The notes under the pieces: generated by a model | What the model was told of the DNA's origin: nothing | Seen by the model: the letters and a program-made list of their open reading frames with translations, nothing else | Database searches by the model: none | DNA from: Strigamia acuminata | Lineage: Eukaryota; Arthropoda; Chilopoda; Geophilomorpha; Linotaeniidae | DNA: 64,000 nucleotides | Direction: 5' to 3' | Assembly: GCA_949358305.1 (NCBI GenBank) | Contig: OX442322.1 | Coordinates: 3,410,001 to 3,474,000 of the forward strand | Position numbers and translations under genes: made by a program | Shown: positions 56,601 through 64,000 of the stretch, one piece after another | How positions within the stretch are numbered: the first letter of the stretch is position 1 | Layout: each line of letters opens with the position of its first letter

Positions 56601-57850
56601 CTCACAATATGGCACAGCCATGGGAAGTTCTTTGTTTAGACTTCATGGGTCCCAAACCCGCTGGTCAATACCAACATAAATATATTTTAGTAGGAATTGA
56701 TCAATGTACTAAATGGGTAGAATTAGCCCCATTAAGCAAAGCTTCAAGTGAAGCAATTATAACAAAGTTAGGTGATATCGTACATAGATGGGGATACCCC
56801 AGGAAAATTATCAGTGATAATGGAAAACAGTTCGCATCCACCATCTATGAGGGTTTCTGTAAAAGGCATAACATTAAAATGACGCATATAAGTCCTTATC
56901 ATGCCCAGGCCAACCCCACAGAACGGGCAAACAGGGATATCAAAATAATGCTTGCAATTTATTCTGATGTGCACTCTCACTGGCCACGTTTTCTGAATGA
57001 ATTTGCATTTGCATCCAGAACGGCAAAATCCGAAGCAACCGGATCGACGCCATTTTTATTAAATACGGGAAGAATAGTAACACTACCTTTCGACCCGCGA
57101 ATTATTCAACACGCGAATAAATTCGATAAAAATAACCCTGAGGAATTCGTGTTTAATTTACTCGGGATTTTACGAAGAGCACACCAAGAAATGCACCGTA
57201 GGATCCAACTAAATTACGAGAAACACGACAGAATTCACCGTAATAAATTTCATATTTGCAAATATGAAGTAGGTGATTTAGTCTGGAAAAATACACATAT
57301 TCTTTCCAATCAAGACAAAGGCATTACTAAAGGATTTGCTGAAAAACGAGACGGACCGTGGGAAATCACGGTCGTATTAACAGGAGGTGCATACGCCTTA
57401 CGAAAATTATTAGATGACTCAATTGAACCATCGATAAATTCGGATGATCTCACCCCGTATATCCCTTCATACCCGATTGAGACATGGACTCTGGGTCAGA
57501 AAAAAGGAAAACTGAAAAATCATCCAAACCCTGATTGGATGTCGGCAAATTCCGAATTTAACGACTCTAATTCACAAGAATTAGATAATCAAGATATGGA
57601 AGAAACCTCTCGTGAAAATCTTGAAAAAGATATGGAAGAACTTCCTCAAGAAACTCTTGAACAAGAAGAAAGAATAATTCCTACCTCAAATGAAAATGGA
57701 AACGAGATTATCGATCCGCGAAGTAATAACTCAAATAAACGGAAGCGAACAGCTGACCTTCCGGAGATAATCTCGAGACCGAAAAGAACTTCGAAGCCAA
57801 ATCCGAAATATACTACGGATTTTGTGCAGATGATTCAAGAACGTCGTTAA
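53684..57850 (+). CDS. pol: Gypsy-D Pol polyprotein (protease, RT, RNase H, integrase)
   Basis: 1388 residues from the first ATG; the frameshifted product gains about 65 residues upstream. Protease DSGAT near residue 119; reverse transcriptase YLDD near 455; RNase H (LTDASHSGLG, TPELECLAVVWA) from about 605; integrase zinc finger about 912-960 (HGHPLSGHAG, CVHC); core with Asp (LDFMGPKP, 985), Asp (DNGKQF, 1045) and Glu (PTERANRD, 1079); GPW module; tail with KRTSKPNPKY. The same short basic NPKY motif occurs in the frameshift-encoded N-terminal extension, so the product may carry it at both ends. Intact. Confidence 0.96.
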   Translation: MEETENPFTSFDDDLFPADKGDESWRESLNAIIESAVNPPVREETTSSSGGVCESLEAMMENLDISSKLSRHHRLRKYVKEHQLKRAEVVERIKRLGNSSDDPRMKITIGGLTYNALMDSGATQCFIGLQLLDSTCASPDFIQDCPRNMKVCAVGITHIPLGQITLCVQWADGVEFTPMNFIILDRNVCGLILGHNFMRRTTINLNPARAVFDCDNKPGWTAPYVDNEFNDSLARLRTLRDDGTVTHTPDNWEELLVKDCDCSDEDKTKLLEVISGIKHVFRDKVGCTNLARHKITFKKDAKWKKQPFRMYNPAKIAIMTKLVEELEAENLIEKATGPYISHPVIVAKPNGTYRLCIDYRWLNAITEVNAIQMPSIDLLMHNTNQAKYFTSLDLTKGYYQVEMEDEDKQKTAFYTPKGNYQFVRMPFGLCNAPCTFQALMEQVMGDALYKHALVYLDDVIIFSRTWDQHLGHIKDVLERLDKANLSVNKEKSKFGRTTLKFLGHLITPNGLAPDPDKIASVRKFPTPKTSKDVQRFHGLANFFRKFIPNHGEIATPLTSIMHEKATFVWGQEQIDAFEKIKDILCDETQVLLMPNMLEPFVILTDASHSGLGAVLCQDVDFLDKNKDKWIKTPRPVAYASRVLRGAEQRYTTPELECLAVVWAVERFRPYIEYTSFTLESDAEALKWLMGTPEPSGRFGRWAIKLQCGAFKIKYRRGTQNQVADAFSRAPLSIEDIPKDDYIEPTEITQFWPEWDGNKEVTRREEPKPCQFLTNVSVKFDYSKKLNNSLEKGEKGHVEPETLFSALTEVLSIVPPTRAEIIEAQLKDYECRKIITHLKLDEVEQKKNKKTKRWMKDIKGYQLDFKENHDNEDENSNDSEMLIFFKPTFEEELNDSGNGFKAVIPPSLVRRVLFACHGHPLSGHAGMSKTLERAKLIYYWPKMSKDTCNYVRSCVHCQQYKPSQHRKHRASYTPHNMAQPWEVLCLDFMGPKPAGQYQHKYILVGIDQCTKWVELAPLSKASSEAIITKLGDIVHRWGYPRKIISDNGKQFASTIYEGFCKRHNIKMTHISPYHAQANPTERANRDIKIMLAIYSDVHSHWPRFLNEFAFASRTAKSEATGSTPFLLNTGRIVTLPFDPRIIQHANKFDKNNPEEFVFNLLGILRRAHQEMHRRIQLNYEKHDRIHRNKFHICKYEVGDLVWKNTHILSNQDKGITKGFAEKRDGPWEITVVLTGGAYALRKLLDDSIEPSINSDDLTPYIPSYPIETWTLGQKKGKLKNHPNPDWMSANSEFNDSNSQELDNQDMEETSRENLEKDMEELPQETLEQEERIIPTSNENGNEIIDPRSNNSNKRKRTADLPEIISRPKRTSKPNPKYTTDFVQMIQERR

Positions 57851-58440
57851 AAAAAGATTCTAAATATAAAAAGAATATTCTAAAAAGATATTGATTCAAA
57901 TCAGTTATTGAATATTCAAATCGAAATTCGCGAAGTCACCTGGTAACTTATGACCCCGGGTGGAGAGTAAAAGATTCGTTCTATATTCAGTCTTCTAACA
58001 CACACGTGAGAGAAGAAGAACTTCGTCGAATTCAACAAAAATCACGAACAATTGCGTCGATATTGTTAGCCATTAAACAAAGAATACAGGTATGATGATC
58101 ATACATATGAATTAATATATATATCATGACATCTCTTTATATTTAAAGAAATACAAACCAGCGGAATTCGTTTATTAGCGGCGGAGGATTTGAAAGCCAC
58201 GTGCTCTAAACTCCAAGTTATCGTCGAAGCGACTATACTTAGAATTCTACAAGCTACGCTTCTAAAGGAAGCAGGACATTTTCGTAAGTTCGATAAAATT
58301 ATCAATACACGAAAGTGTAAAGTTGTAACGAATTATAATTATAAAATTCGTAAATTGAGTTACGCGTCTTCTCAATAGAGGGCGCGCGCATACAAAAGTA
58401 TTGCAAATAAAACTAAAACGTTTTCTATATTTGTAGAATT
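57851..58440 (+). other. Gypsy-D pol-ORF3 spacer with leader and intron
   Basis: Noncoding. AGAGTAAAAG then TTCAGTCTTC near 57965-57995 could be a TATA-like/initiator pair. The donor TACAG/GTATGA (GT 58090-58091) and acceptor ATATTTGTAG (AG 58435-58436, four bases before the ORF3 ATG) predict an intron of about 350 bases; a second donor-like TTCGTAAGT is near 58283. Confidence 0.5.
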
Positions 58441-60051
58441 ATGGTCAAGAAGATACCAATTAAAAAGCGGCGAATTGTGATTCAGTCGAGCTCTTCGGAG
58501 GAAGACGATACACCCACGGTCAACCCGACCATCGTAACAATCCCGGGAGCGCCAAATACTCCTATTGTGCTCGACCAAAAAGGATGGGACATATTAACCT
58601 GGGCCCGAAACAACCCAGAGGCTCTCCCAAAGGAAATTCGTCCAAAAACGGCTGTACCCAAAACGGCGATGGAGGTTACCCAAGAAACCTTCATTATACC
58701 AAAAAAGGACAGTTTCTCCAAAAGCCATCCTTTACAGCCGGTCCATAAACCAAGTACGAGTCGAATGAACGATTCATCGACCTCTCATGAGAGAAGTCTG
58801 GACGAGATTGTCCAATTAGAGGCGAATCGAAATCCCGAAGGAAATCGCCATCAAGACAACAAACGTAAACAGCGAGAGTACGTTCATTACGACTCGCCGC
58901 CACCCACGACTTCGCGCGAAGTAGTGTATACTCCTAGACATAATATGGCTAGAGGGAAACGTACGTTTGTGTCTACCAGAGCCCCCAAACTGCAGCCGAT
59001 GACTGTTCAACAAAGAGCAGCTAATAAGCAAGAAAAGGCACTACGTCGAAAAGCCGCCTGCGATCGCGACCTGGAATTGGGAATTCCACACGACAATTTG
59101 GAGCTCGCGAAGGGCGAAATACCGTGCCCCTTTTGTTTCGGGGTCGGCTGGATGTCCGGCTCCGGGACAGGATGCCATTTGGCATCGTGCGGGAATTGTT
59201 TCGGATCGAAAAGACGATTAAAAATCCAACCCTGGAACCCAAAGTTTGTTTCATTCGTGGTTAAAGGTTTGTTCGATCCAATACCCCGAAAATGGGCAAC
59301 CTGCCACCTTTGTAAAGCTTTATTATCTAACGATGGCAAAGCTGTATACGAGGATCCCGAATTTATGAATTCGCGAAGAACGCCCCTTGGCCTTCAAATG
59401 GGTTTGGAAAAAATGCCAAGTGTTGTCTGCGTAGATAACGCGACCCAAACGGAAGAAACCGCATTGGTTCCCATGCCAAATATCGCGGAACACGGGATTT
59501 CGAACGAATTCTTAATCGAACCCTACCAAGTTCCCCCGAACACCAAGATAGGACAGTTATTCGTTTGGGAGGTCGAATACTACTATCCCATCGTAGCTCG
59601 ACTTGCGATAATAATTTCTCGCCAATTGATTACGGGTCTTCCCGATCAAATAACGGTAGGATACGTGACCCGGATCATGCAAATGATCTTGAATCCACGT
59701 CGCGTTGAGGGCTTCAACATTTTGGAGCACCTTTGGAATTTGCTCGTGGGAAAAATCGCAGCTGAGATGAAAAATCAAATATGCGAAGGCTGGATTTTGG
59801 TTTTGCCCCCGGTGATTGACATCTACGAAGATCTCAAGAAAATGATCGATGAAGAAGACGGATCGACTGATCAGCCTGAAGCAGGGGATAAAGCACCCGA
59901 GACTCCCATCGCCACGGAAGTTGTTGCGACCGCTGCATTCTTCATAGATCGGCAACCGGAAGAACCTCTTCCCGCCAAGAAACGTGGCAAAAGCTCCTCT
60001 TCGAAGGATAGGCAAAAGCCCGCCACGGAGACCGAAAAAGGTCAAGAATAA
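58441..60051 (+). CDS. Gypsy-D ORF3: unrecognised protein with DnaJ-like zinc motifs
   Basis: 536 residues from ATG 58441, after a splice acceptor. Basic N-terminus (KKIPIKKRR) followed by a Ser/acid patch, a region with WDILTWARNNPEALPKEI that parallels LNWIGSHPECLPPDM of Gypsy-C, a disordered linker, then CPFCFGVG and CGNCFGSK near 228-256 and a third CHLC near 290. Residues 370-470 form a helical domain without an obvious counterpart in C. Basic, Lys/Ser-rich C-terminus. Homologous to Gypsy-C ORF3 in order and spacing. No signal peptide or clear membrane helix; function unknown. Confidence 0.8.
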   Translation: MVKKIPIKKRRIVIQSSSSEEDDTPTVNPTIVTIPGAPNTPIVLDQKGWDILTWARNNPEALPKEIRPKTAVPKTAMEVTQETFIIPKKDSFSKSHPLQPVHKPSTSRMNDSSTSHERSLDEIVQLEANRNPEGNRHQDNKRKQREYVHYDSPPPTTSREVVYTPRHNMARGKRTFVSTRAPKLQPMTVQQRAANKQEKALRRKAACDRDLELGIPHDNLELAKGEIPCPFCFGVGWMSGSGTGCHLASCGNCFGSKRRLKIQPWNPKFVSFVVKGLFDPIPRKWATCHLCKALLSNDGKAVYEDPEFMNSRRTPLGLQMGLEKMPSVVCVDNATQTEETALVPMPNIAEHGISNEFLIEPYQVPPNTKIGQLFVWEVEYYYPIVARLAIIISRQLITGLPDQITVGYVTRIMQMILNPRRVEGFNILEHLWNLLVGKIAAEMKNQICEGWILVLPPVIDIYEDLKKMIDEEDGSTDQPEAGDKAPETPIATEVVATAAFFIDRQPEEPLPAKKRGKSSSSKDRQKPATETEKGQE

Positions 60052-60414
60052 GCGGTATTTCGAATTTAAACAATTAGCAGTTTGTTTGTGTGTTCTGTGA
60101 TAAAAAGATATAATATGTAACCGGAAAATTCTTTAATTAAGATTTTTGTAAGAAGTGCTTTTCCGTTATACGAAAATGACTTCATGTTTATTGTTTTAAT
60201 AATAACCAAATTATTTTTATAACCGTCTCTAAAAAGAGAAAATAAAAACATTTTTGAGCATCCTAAGGATAAGAACATGTTTATTAAAAACACTCGTGGG
60301 CCTTATAAGTATTGGAAATAAAATATTTATTAATATGGATAAATTTGGCACAAATGATATTCCTAAAGAATAACATAAAATATAAGAGTATATGTTCAGT
60401 TATTAAGGGGGATG
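60052..60414 (+). other. Gypsy-D 3' untranslated region and polypurine tract
   Basis: AT-rich, no gene. AAGGGGGATG at 60405-60414 is the polypurine tract directly before the 3' LTR. Confidence 0.7.
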
Positions 60415-62073
60415 TGTGACAAATTAGCAATAGATGGCGCCACTAGTACTAGCGGCAAATTCAACCTCGAGCTTACTATTTCCCATATAAATAGTTCACA
60501 AACATATTATTATGTTTGATACGACCAAATGTGATTCACATCGATAATATAAAGGTATATTATCAATACTTAAGAAGATAAAATAGGCGTTACTGCTTTA
60601 TCACCGATACATGACGAGGAACACGGTTTTGAATGTATTTCCGTTCTGTGTATCCATTTCCTGTCCCCGGTATCCAGTTCCGGTTTATGCTAAAAGATTA
60701 ACATAATCCCAATTTGCATCTCCGTATCCACTTCCTGCGATACGAGATTGGTGGAACCTAATCCCACCGAGTATAAAACTCCCTGACAACAGGAAGTTAA
60801 GTCAGTTCTTGATTTCTGGTTATTTGGTATGTTCCGCATGTCAAATAACTGTTTCTTACTCAGGGCATGGGCCTACCGGTCCATGCATAGCATGGCTCTG
60901 CTGAGCCATGCAACCCCCGTCAACTGAAGGCGAAGTTCGGACTGTTAATGTTTCCGTCAAACGGTCTTGCCGAGGAGAAAGCCTCCCGCATAAGTATCCT
61001 CGTGGTCGGACAATAGAATCACGTGTGATACCAAAGTATTTAGTAACCGTTAGTAGCACTGTTACTGAAAGAGATTGACTCCATCACTTGATGGTGCCAA
61101 AGCAGTCTGCATGCAAAACATGCAGTTACCGCCAGTAGCACTATGTGTTTGGGAAAGTTATATCTCTTCGGTGATGGTGCCAAAGCAGTCTACTTATGAG
61201 TAGTATCTCGGGTGATTAATTCTGTTGTGCAGAACTGCGGGCTATATCCCCCTGAGTACCAGTGCCGTCTCTCACCGCACTGTTATTTAGGGCACGCGCG
61301 ATACTGTTCTGCTCGGCAAGGTGAACTTTGACGGCAATTGTGTGTTGCGATGTTTAACCCTAATTTATTTTGTAGTTGGTAATAAACCTTAATTGTTTAA
61401 ACTTGGCAACAAGTTAACAACCGAAGTAAGTCACGAGACTTATTTCACTGTATGACGAATCAAATTCGTAACAATAAATTGAATACAATTTATTGAGTTA
61501 ATTTATTAAACTCACAACATCGCGAATTAAATATAATTCGCAAGCGGAACCTTGGCGAATAAATGACTTCATTTATTCATTACCAATTTCCAACCCTAGT
61601 TGTGGCGGTGCACATGAGTCAACCGCACCTCTCGGATCGAACCAACAGCATTACACGGACCATTACACCAGATACGAACCAGGAACGCAAGGGAACGCGA
61701 AGGAACCAGTTCCACGATTACGAAGCGCCGACGGAAGCCGCGAGGACACAGCCAGCCCGGCTATCTGATGACATCTATACTCGGTCGAGCGGGCGTTTTG
61801 CCGTTCCCGAACCCCGGATCACCAATAACCGTAATCATATTATTTCAGGGCTGTTTTACAGCCAATTTCATGTATAGTTTAACTTGTACTTAACTTGCCA
61901 AATGTCGGCATTAGAATTTGTATAACTTTTAGATTTGATTCTATTGTTTGACAACAATAAATGTAGTGTTTTGAGAAACTTGTTGTCTTTATTTTATCTC
62001 GTATTATTCACTATTTCACGCGACTTATACCCGGTACTATCATGCGATAGGAGTTGTGGTCGTCACCGTCACA
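60415..62073 (+). repeat. Gypsy-D 3' LTR (1659 bp)
   Basis: Same length and ends as the 5' copy, no differences seen where compared, followed by CACT. Confidence 0.96.
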
Positions 62074-62077
62074 CACT

Positions 62078-62345
62078 GTGCCCACATCTTGTTTTCTCCA
62101 ACAAATGGATTGCAAATTGCTAAGTATTATAAATATTCCTTTTTATTGTTTTATACAATGTATTTGGTTAATTCTCACGGCATATAAGTGCTTTGGCACG
62201 GCCGTTCGTAGTTTAATATCGTCTATCGTCACGTCGCAAGCGCGTACGTGAAGTGCGCCGCCATTAGCTACCCAAACGTCGTTTTTCAGTCATTTTCTCG
62301 ATATTTTCGAGCAGTTTTGGTTTTTCCTCTGCTACCAAACCTACA
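62078..62345 (+). repeat. Solo LTR in Copia-E, second part
   Basis: Continuation of the LTR that starts at 48632, ending ACCAAACCTACA at 62345, followed by GAATA (imperfect target duplication). No gene. Confidence 0.6.
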
Positions 62346-62350
62346 GAATA

Positions 62351-63803
62351 ACAGCGATCCGATCAGAGATCGGTATGGGAAATCTTCCAAATTCTCGGTC
62401 GATCCTCTGACGAGTGTTGTTCCGGGGGTCACGGGAACTTTCACGAGCTTGTTGGTCGAGGTCCCGAACTTTTTAACGATCTTCGCGATATAAGCACGTT
62501 GGGAAATGAATGTGCGTCCCATGTCACGAATGAACTCGACGCCTAACAATTTCGTAATCGGGCCGAGGTTAACGATTTGGAATTTCGAACTGATAAGTTG
62601 GATCAATTGGTCGAAAACGCTGTCGGATGCGTAGAATAAAATAATATCGTCCACGTAGACTAACATGATAGCGGAATTTCCGAAGACGTACACACAATTA
62701 CACGCGGGCATTCTTCGGAATCCGAGGTCTCGAAGCGTCTCGTCTAACTTTTCGAACCATTGTCTTCCCGACTGGTGGAGGCCGTAAAGTGACTTGATGA
62801 GAAGCCACACATTGTTGGGGTTGGAACATGTGGCACCTGCAGGTATCCGCATGTAGACTTTGTGCTTAAGCTCTCCATACAGGTACGCACATTTCACATC
62901 TAAGTGTGCATCCTTCCAACCACGCAACACGACGAGAAGACAGAAGAATAAACGGATTAAGACGAAATTCACCACCGGACTAAAAACTTCATCGTAATCG
63001 ACTCTGAGAGTTTGACGAAAACCCTGGGCGACTAAACGAGCTCGATTTCTTGTAATCGTTCCTGCTGCATCGGTCTTCAACTTAAAAAGCCATTTGCAGC
63101 CCAAAATTGTGGTATCCGGTGGTTTGGGAACTTCGAGATAAACTTCTCTTTCGGTAAACGTGTCGAGCTCTTCTTTAATGGCTTCGCGCCATTTCGGAGC
63201 GTCGGAGAATTTCGGGATTTCAGCATAGGAAGCTGGTTCCGTTCTGCAAAGATGAGCCGCATGGCGAACACCCGGAACAGTAGGTAATGTATACTCGATG
63301 TTACTCCAAATAAATAAAGTGGGGTCATAATCGATGTTGTTGAGCATACAGTATTCATCAACATCTCTCTGAGATCTAAGTCGAATGCCGGGCATCGGAA
63401 AGTAGTAAACGTCCGTTTTAATCGATCCCGGAACTTGATCCTTCCGAAGGTGTTCCTCGCGTCTCCAATCACTGCACTCGGAATCTCCCCCAATGGGTCG
63501 CCAAATATATGCAGTATGGCGATCCGTAGCAGGCAAGACTTCTGTCCCGACTATGTGCTGAATTGGAGCAGGAGACATTGGAGTATCGTCAAATACCGAC
63601 ACTGTGTGAGATAAGTCTGCTCCACGGGTTTTCCGGCGATATGTGATGTATCTAGCTGGAGAACCCGGCGGTGACTGGCGAGGGGATTGCTCTGCAGACG
63701 TCCCAGTGAATTCAGATGTACCGGGATAAAGTGAAATCTCGTCAATTCGATCATCGTTAATTTGTTCGGCATCATCCTCCGTATCTGTTGGTCTAAAGAC
63801 CAT
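62351..63803 (-). pseudogene. pol: Copia-E Pol fragment: reverse transcriptase (RVT_2 type)
   Basis: About 485 codons on the minus strand. A linker of about 200 residues is followed by APKWREAIKEEL, CKWLFKLK, RARLVAQGF, DVKCAYLYGELKHKVYM, SLYGLHQSGRQWF and the YVDDI active site, the normal order of a Ty1/Copia reverse transcriptase, ending PYRSLIGSLL where the solo LTR interrupts it. The ATG at 63803 is internal, not a true start; integrase and gag should lie upstream, to the right. The element is dead through four insertions and a frameshift in RNase H. Confidence 0.88.
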
Positions 63804-64000
63804 CTTTTGTCGATATAATATATTTAGATTATCATATATCTCGATGTTTAACTTGTTTTCACTATCATTTGGTTATTGATCACATTTATGTTCGATTAGT
63901 ATTATTACGTACGAGATTCCGTACATTGTATTGTTTTTCCCTCATGATTTGTCCTGTGAGACATGATTTATCCTATGTTATTGTCAATTCACGGCACTAG
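63804..64000 (-). other. Upstream edge of Copia-E, unresolved
   Basis: In the pol frame there is a TAA about 70 bases upstream of 63803, with open sequence beyond it. This may be decayed Copia coding sequence or another insertion. No motif recognised. Confidence 0.3.

Larger units (their letters stand above)
48916..62073 (+). mobile_element. Gypsy-D, complete Ty3/Gypsy element (13,158 bp) with zinc-motif ORF3
   Basis: Two 1659-bp LTRs, tRNA-Gln primer-binding site, gag, pol, ORF3 and polypurine tract. Target duplication CACT (48912-48915 and 62074-62077). It is inserted within the solo LTR that lies in Copia-E. The LTRs looked identical where compared and all genes are open, so this is a very recent insertion and a candidate for an active copy. 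Confidence 0.96.

Noticed and set aside
63803-63803. ATG at 63803 as the true start of a Copia protein
   Set aside because: A Copia Pol should have integrase upstream of this linker; the ATG is internal to a truncated or stop-interrupted frame.
1-64000. CRISPR arrays, rRNA or tRNA genes, and host genes
   Set aside because: No regularly spaced direct repeats with unique spacers. The only tRNA-like stretches are the primer-binding sites. Every long frame belongs to a retroelement.

Overview
The window is a nest of LTR retrotransposons with no recognisable host gene. The signs point to an arthropod, probably insect, genome: Ty3/Gypsy and Ty1/Copia elements, primer-binding sites that match eukaryotic tRNA 3' ends, a TATA box and TCAGTT initiator about 32 bases apart in one LTR, and GT-AG introns. 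I cannot name the species.

The substrate is a decayed Copia element (E, minus strand). Its pol fragments lie at 20474-20670, 34165-34266, 48296-48626 and 62351-63803, and part of its 3' LTR at 20050-20265. Five Gypsy insertions and one solo LTR split it. Gypsy-B1 (8150-20049, plus) sits in the Copia 3' LTR and is itself cut in gag by Gypsy-A (1-8149, minus; its 3' LTR is outside the window). Gypsy-B2 (20671-34160, plus, target duplication AACT) and Gypsy-C (34267-48291, plus, ACAC) sit in the Copia RNase H region. A solo LTR (48632-48915 plus 62078-62345) splits the end of the Copia reverse transcriptase and is itself split by Gypsy-D (48916-62073, plus, CACT).

Every Gypsy element has gag, pol and a long third ORF where retrovirus-like elements carry env. 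None of these third ORFs looks like an envelope protein. Gypsy-A carries a predicted Ulp1/C48-type cysteine protease. B1 and B2 carry a protein of about 950-985 residues that I do not recognise, encoded by a 30-31 codon exon and a long second exon joined by a phase-0 intron. C and D carry related proteins with DnaJ-like CxxCxGxG zinc-binding motifs. All have a splice acceptor at or just before the ORF3 ATG.

gag and pol are in -1 register in all families. B, C and D have the heptamer A AAA AAC followed by a strong stem-loop. B2, C and D have paired LTRs of equal length, clear primer-binding sites and polypurine tracts, and open genes, so they look young. B2 differs from B1 by a 12-base deletion in gag that removes a conserved Trp. 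B1 and B2 are mosaic: gag-pol is nearly identical between them, but ORF3, the LTR and the start of gag are much more diverged.
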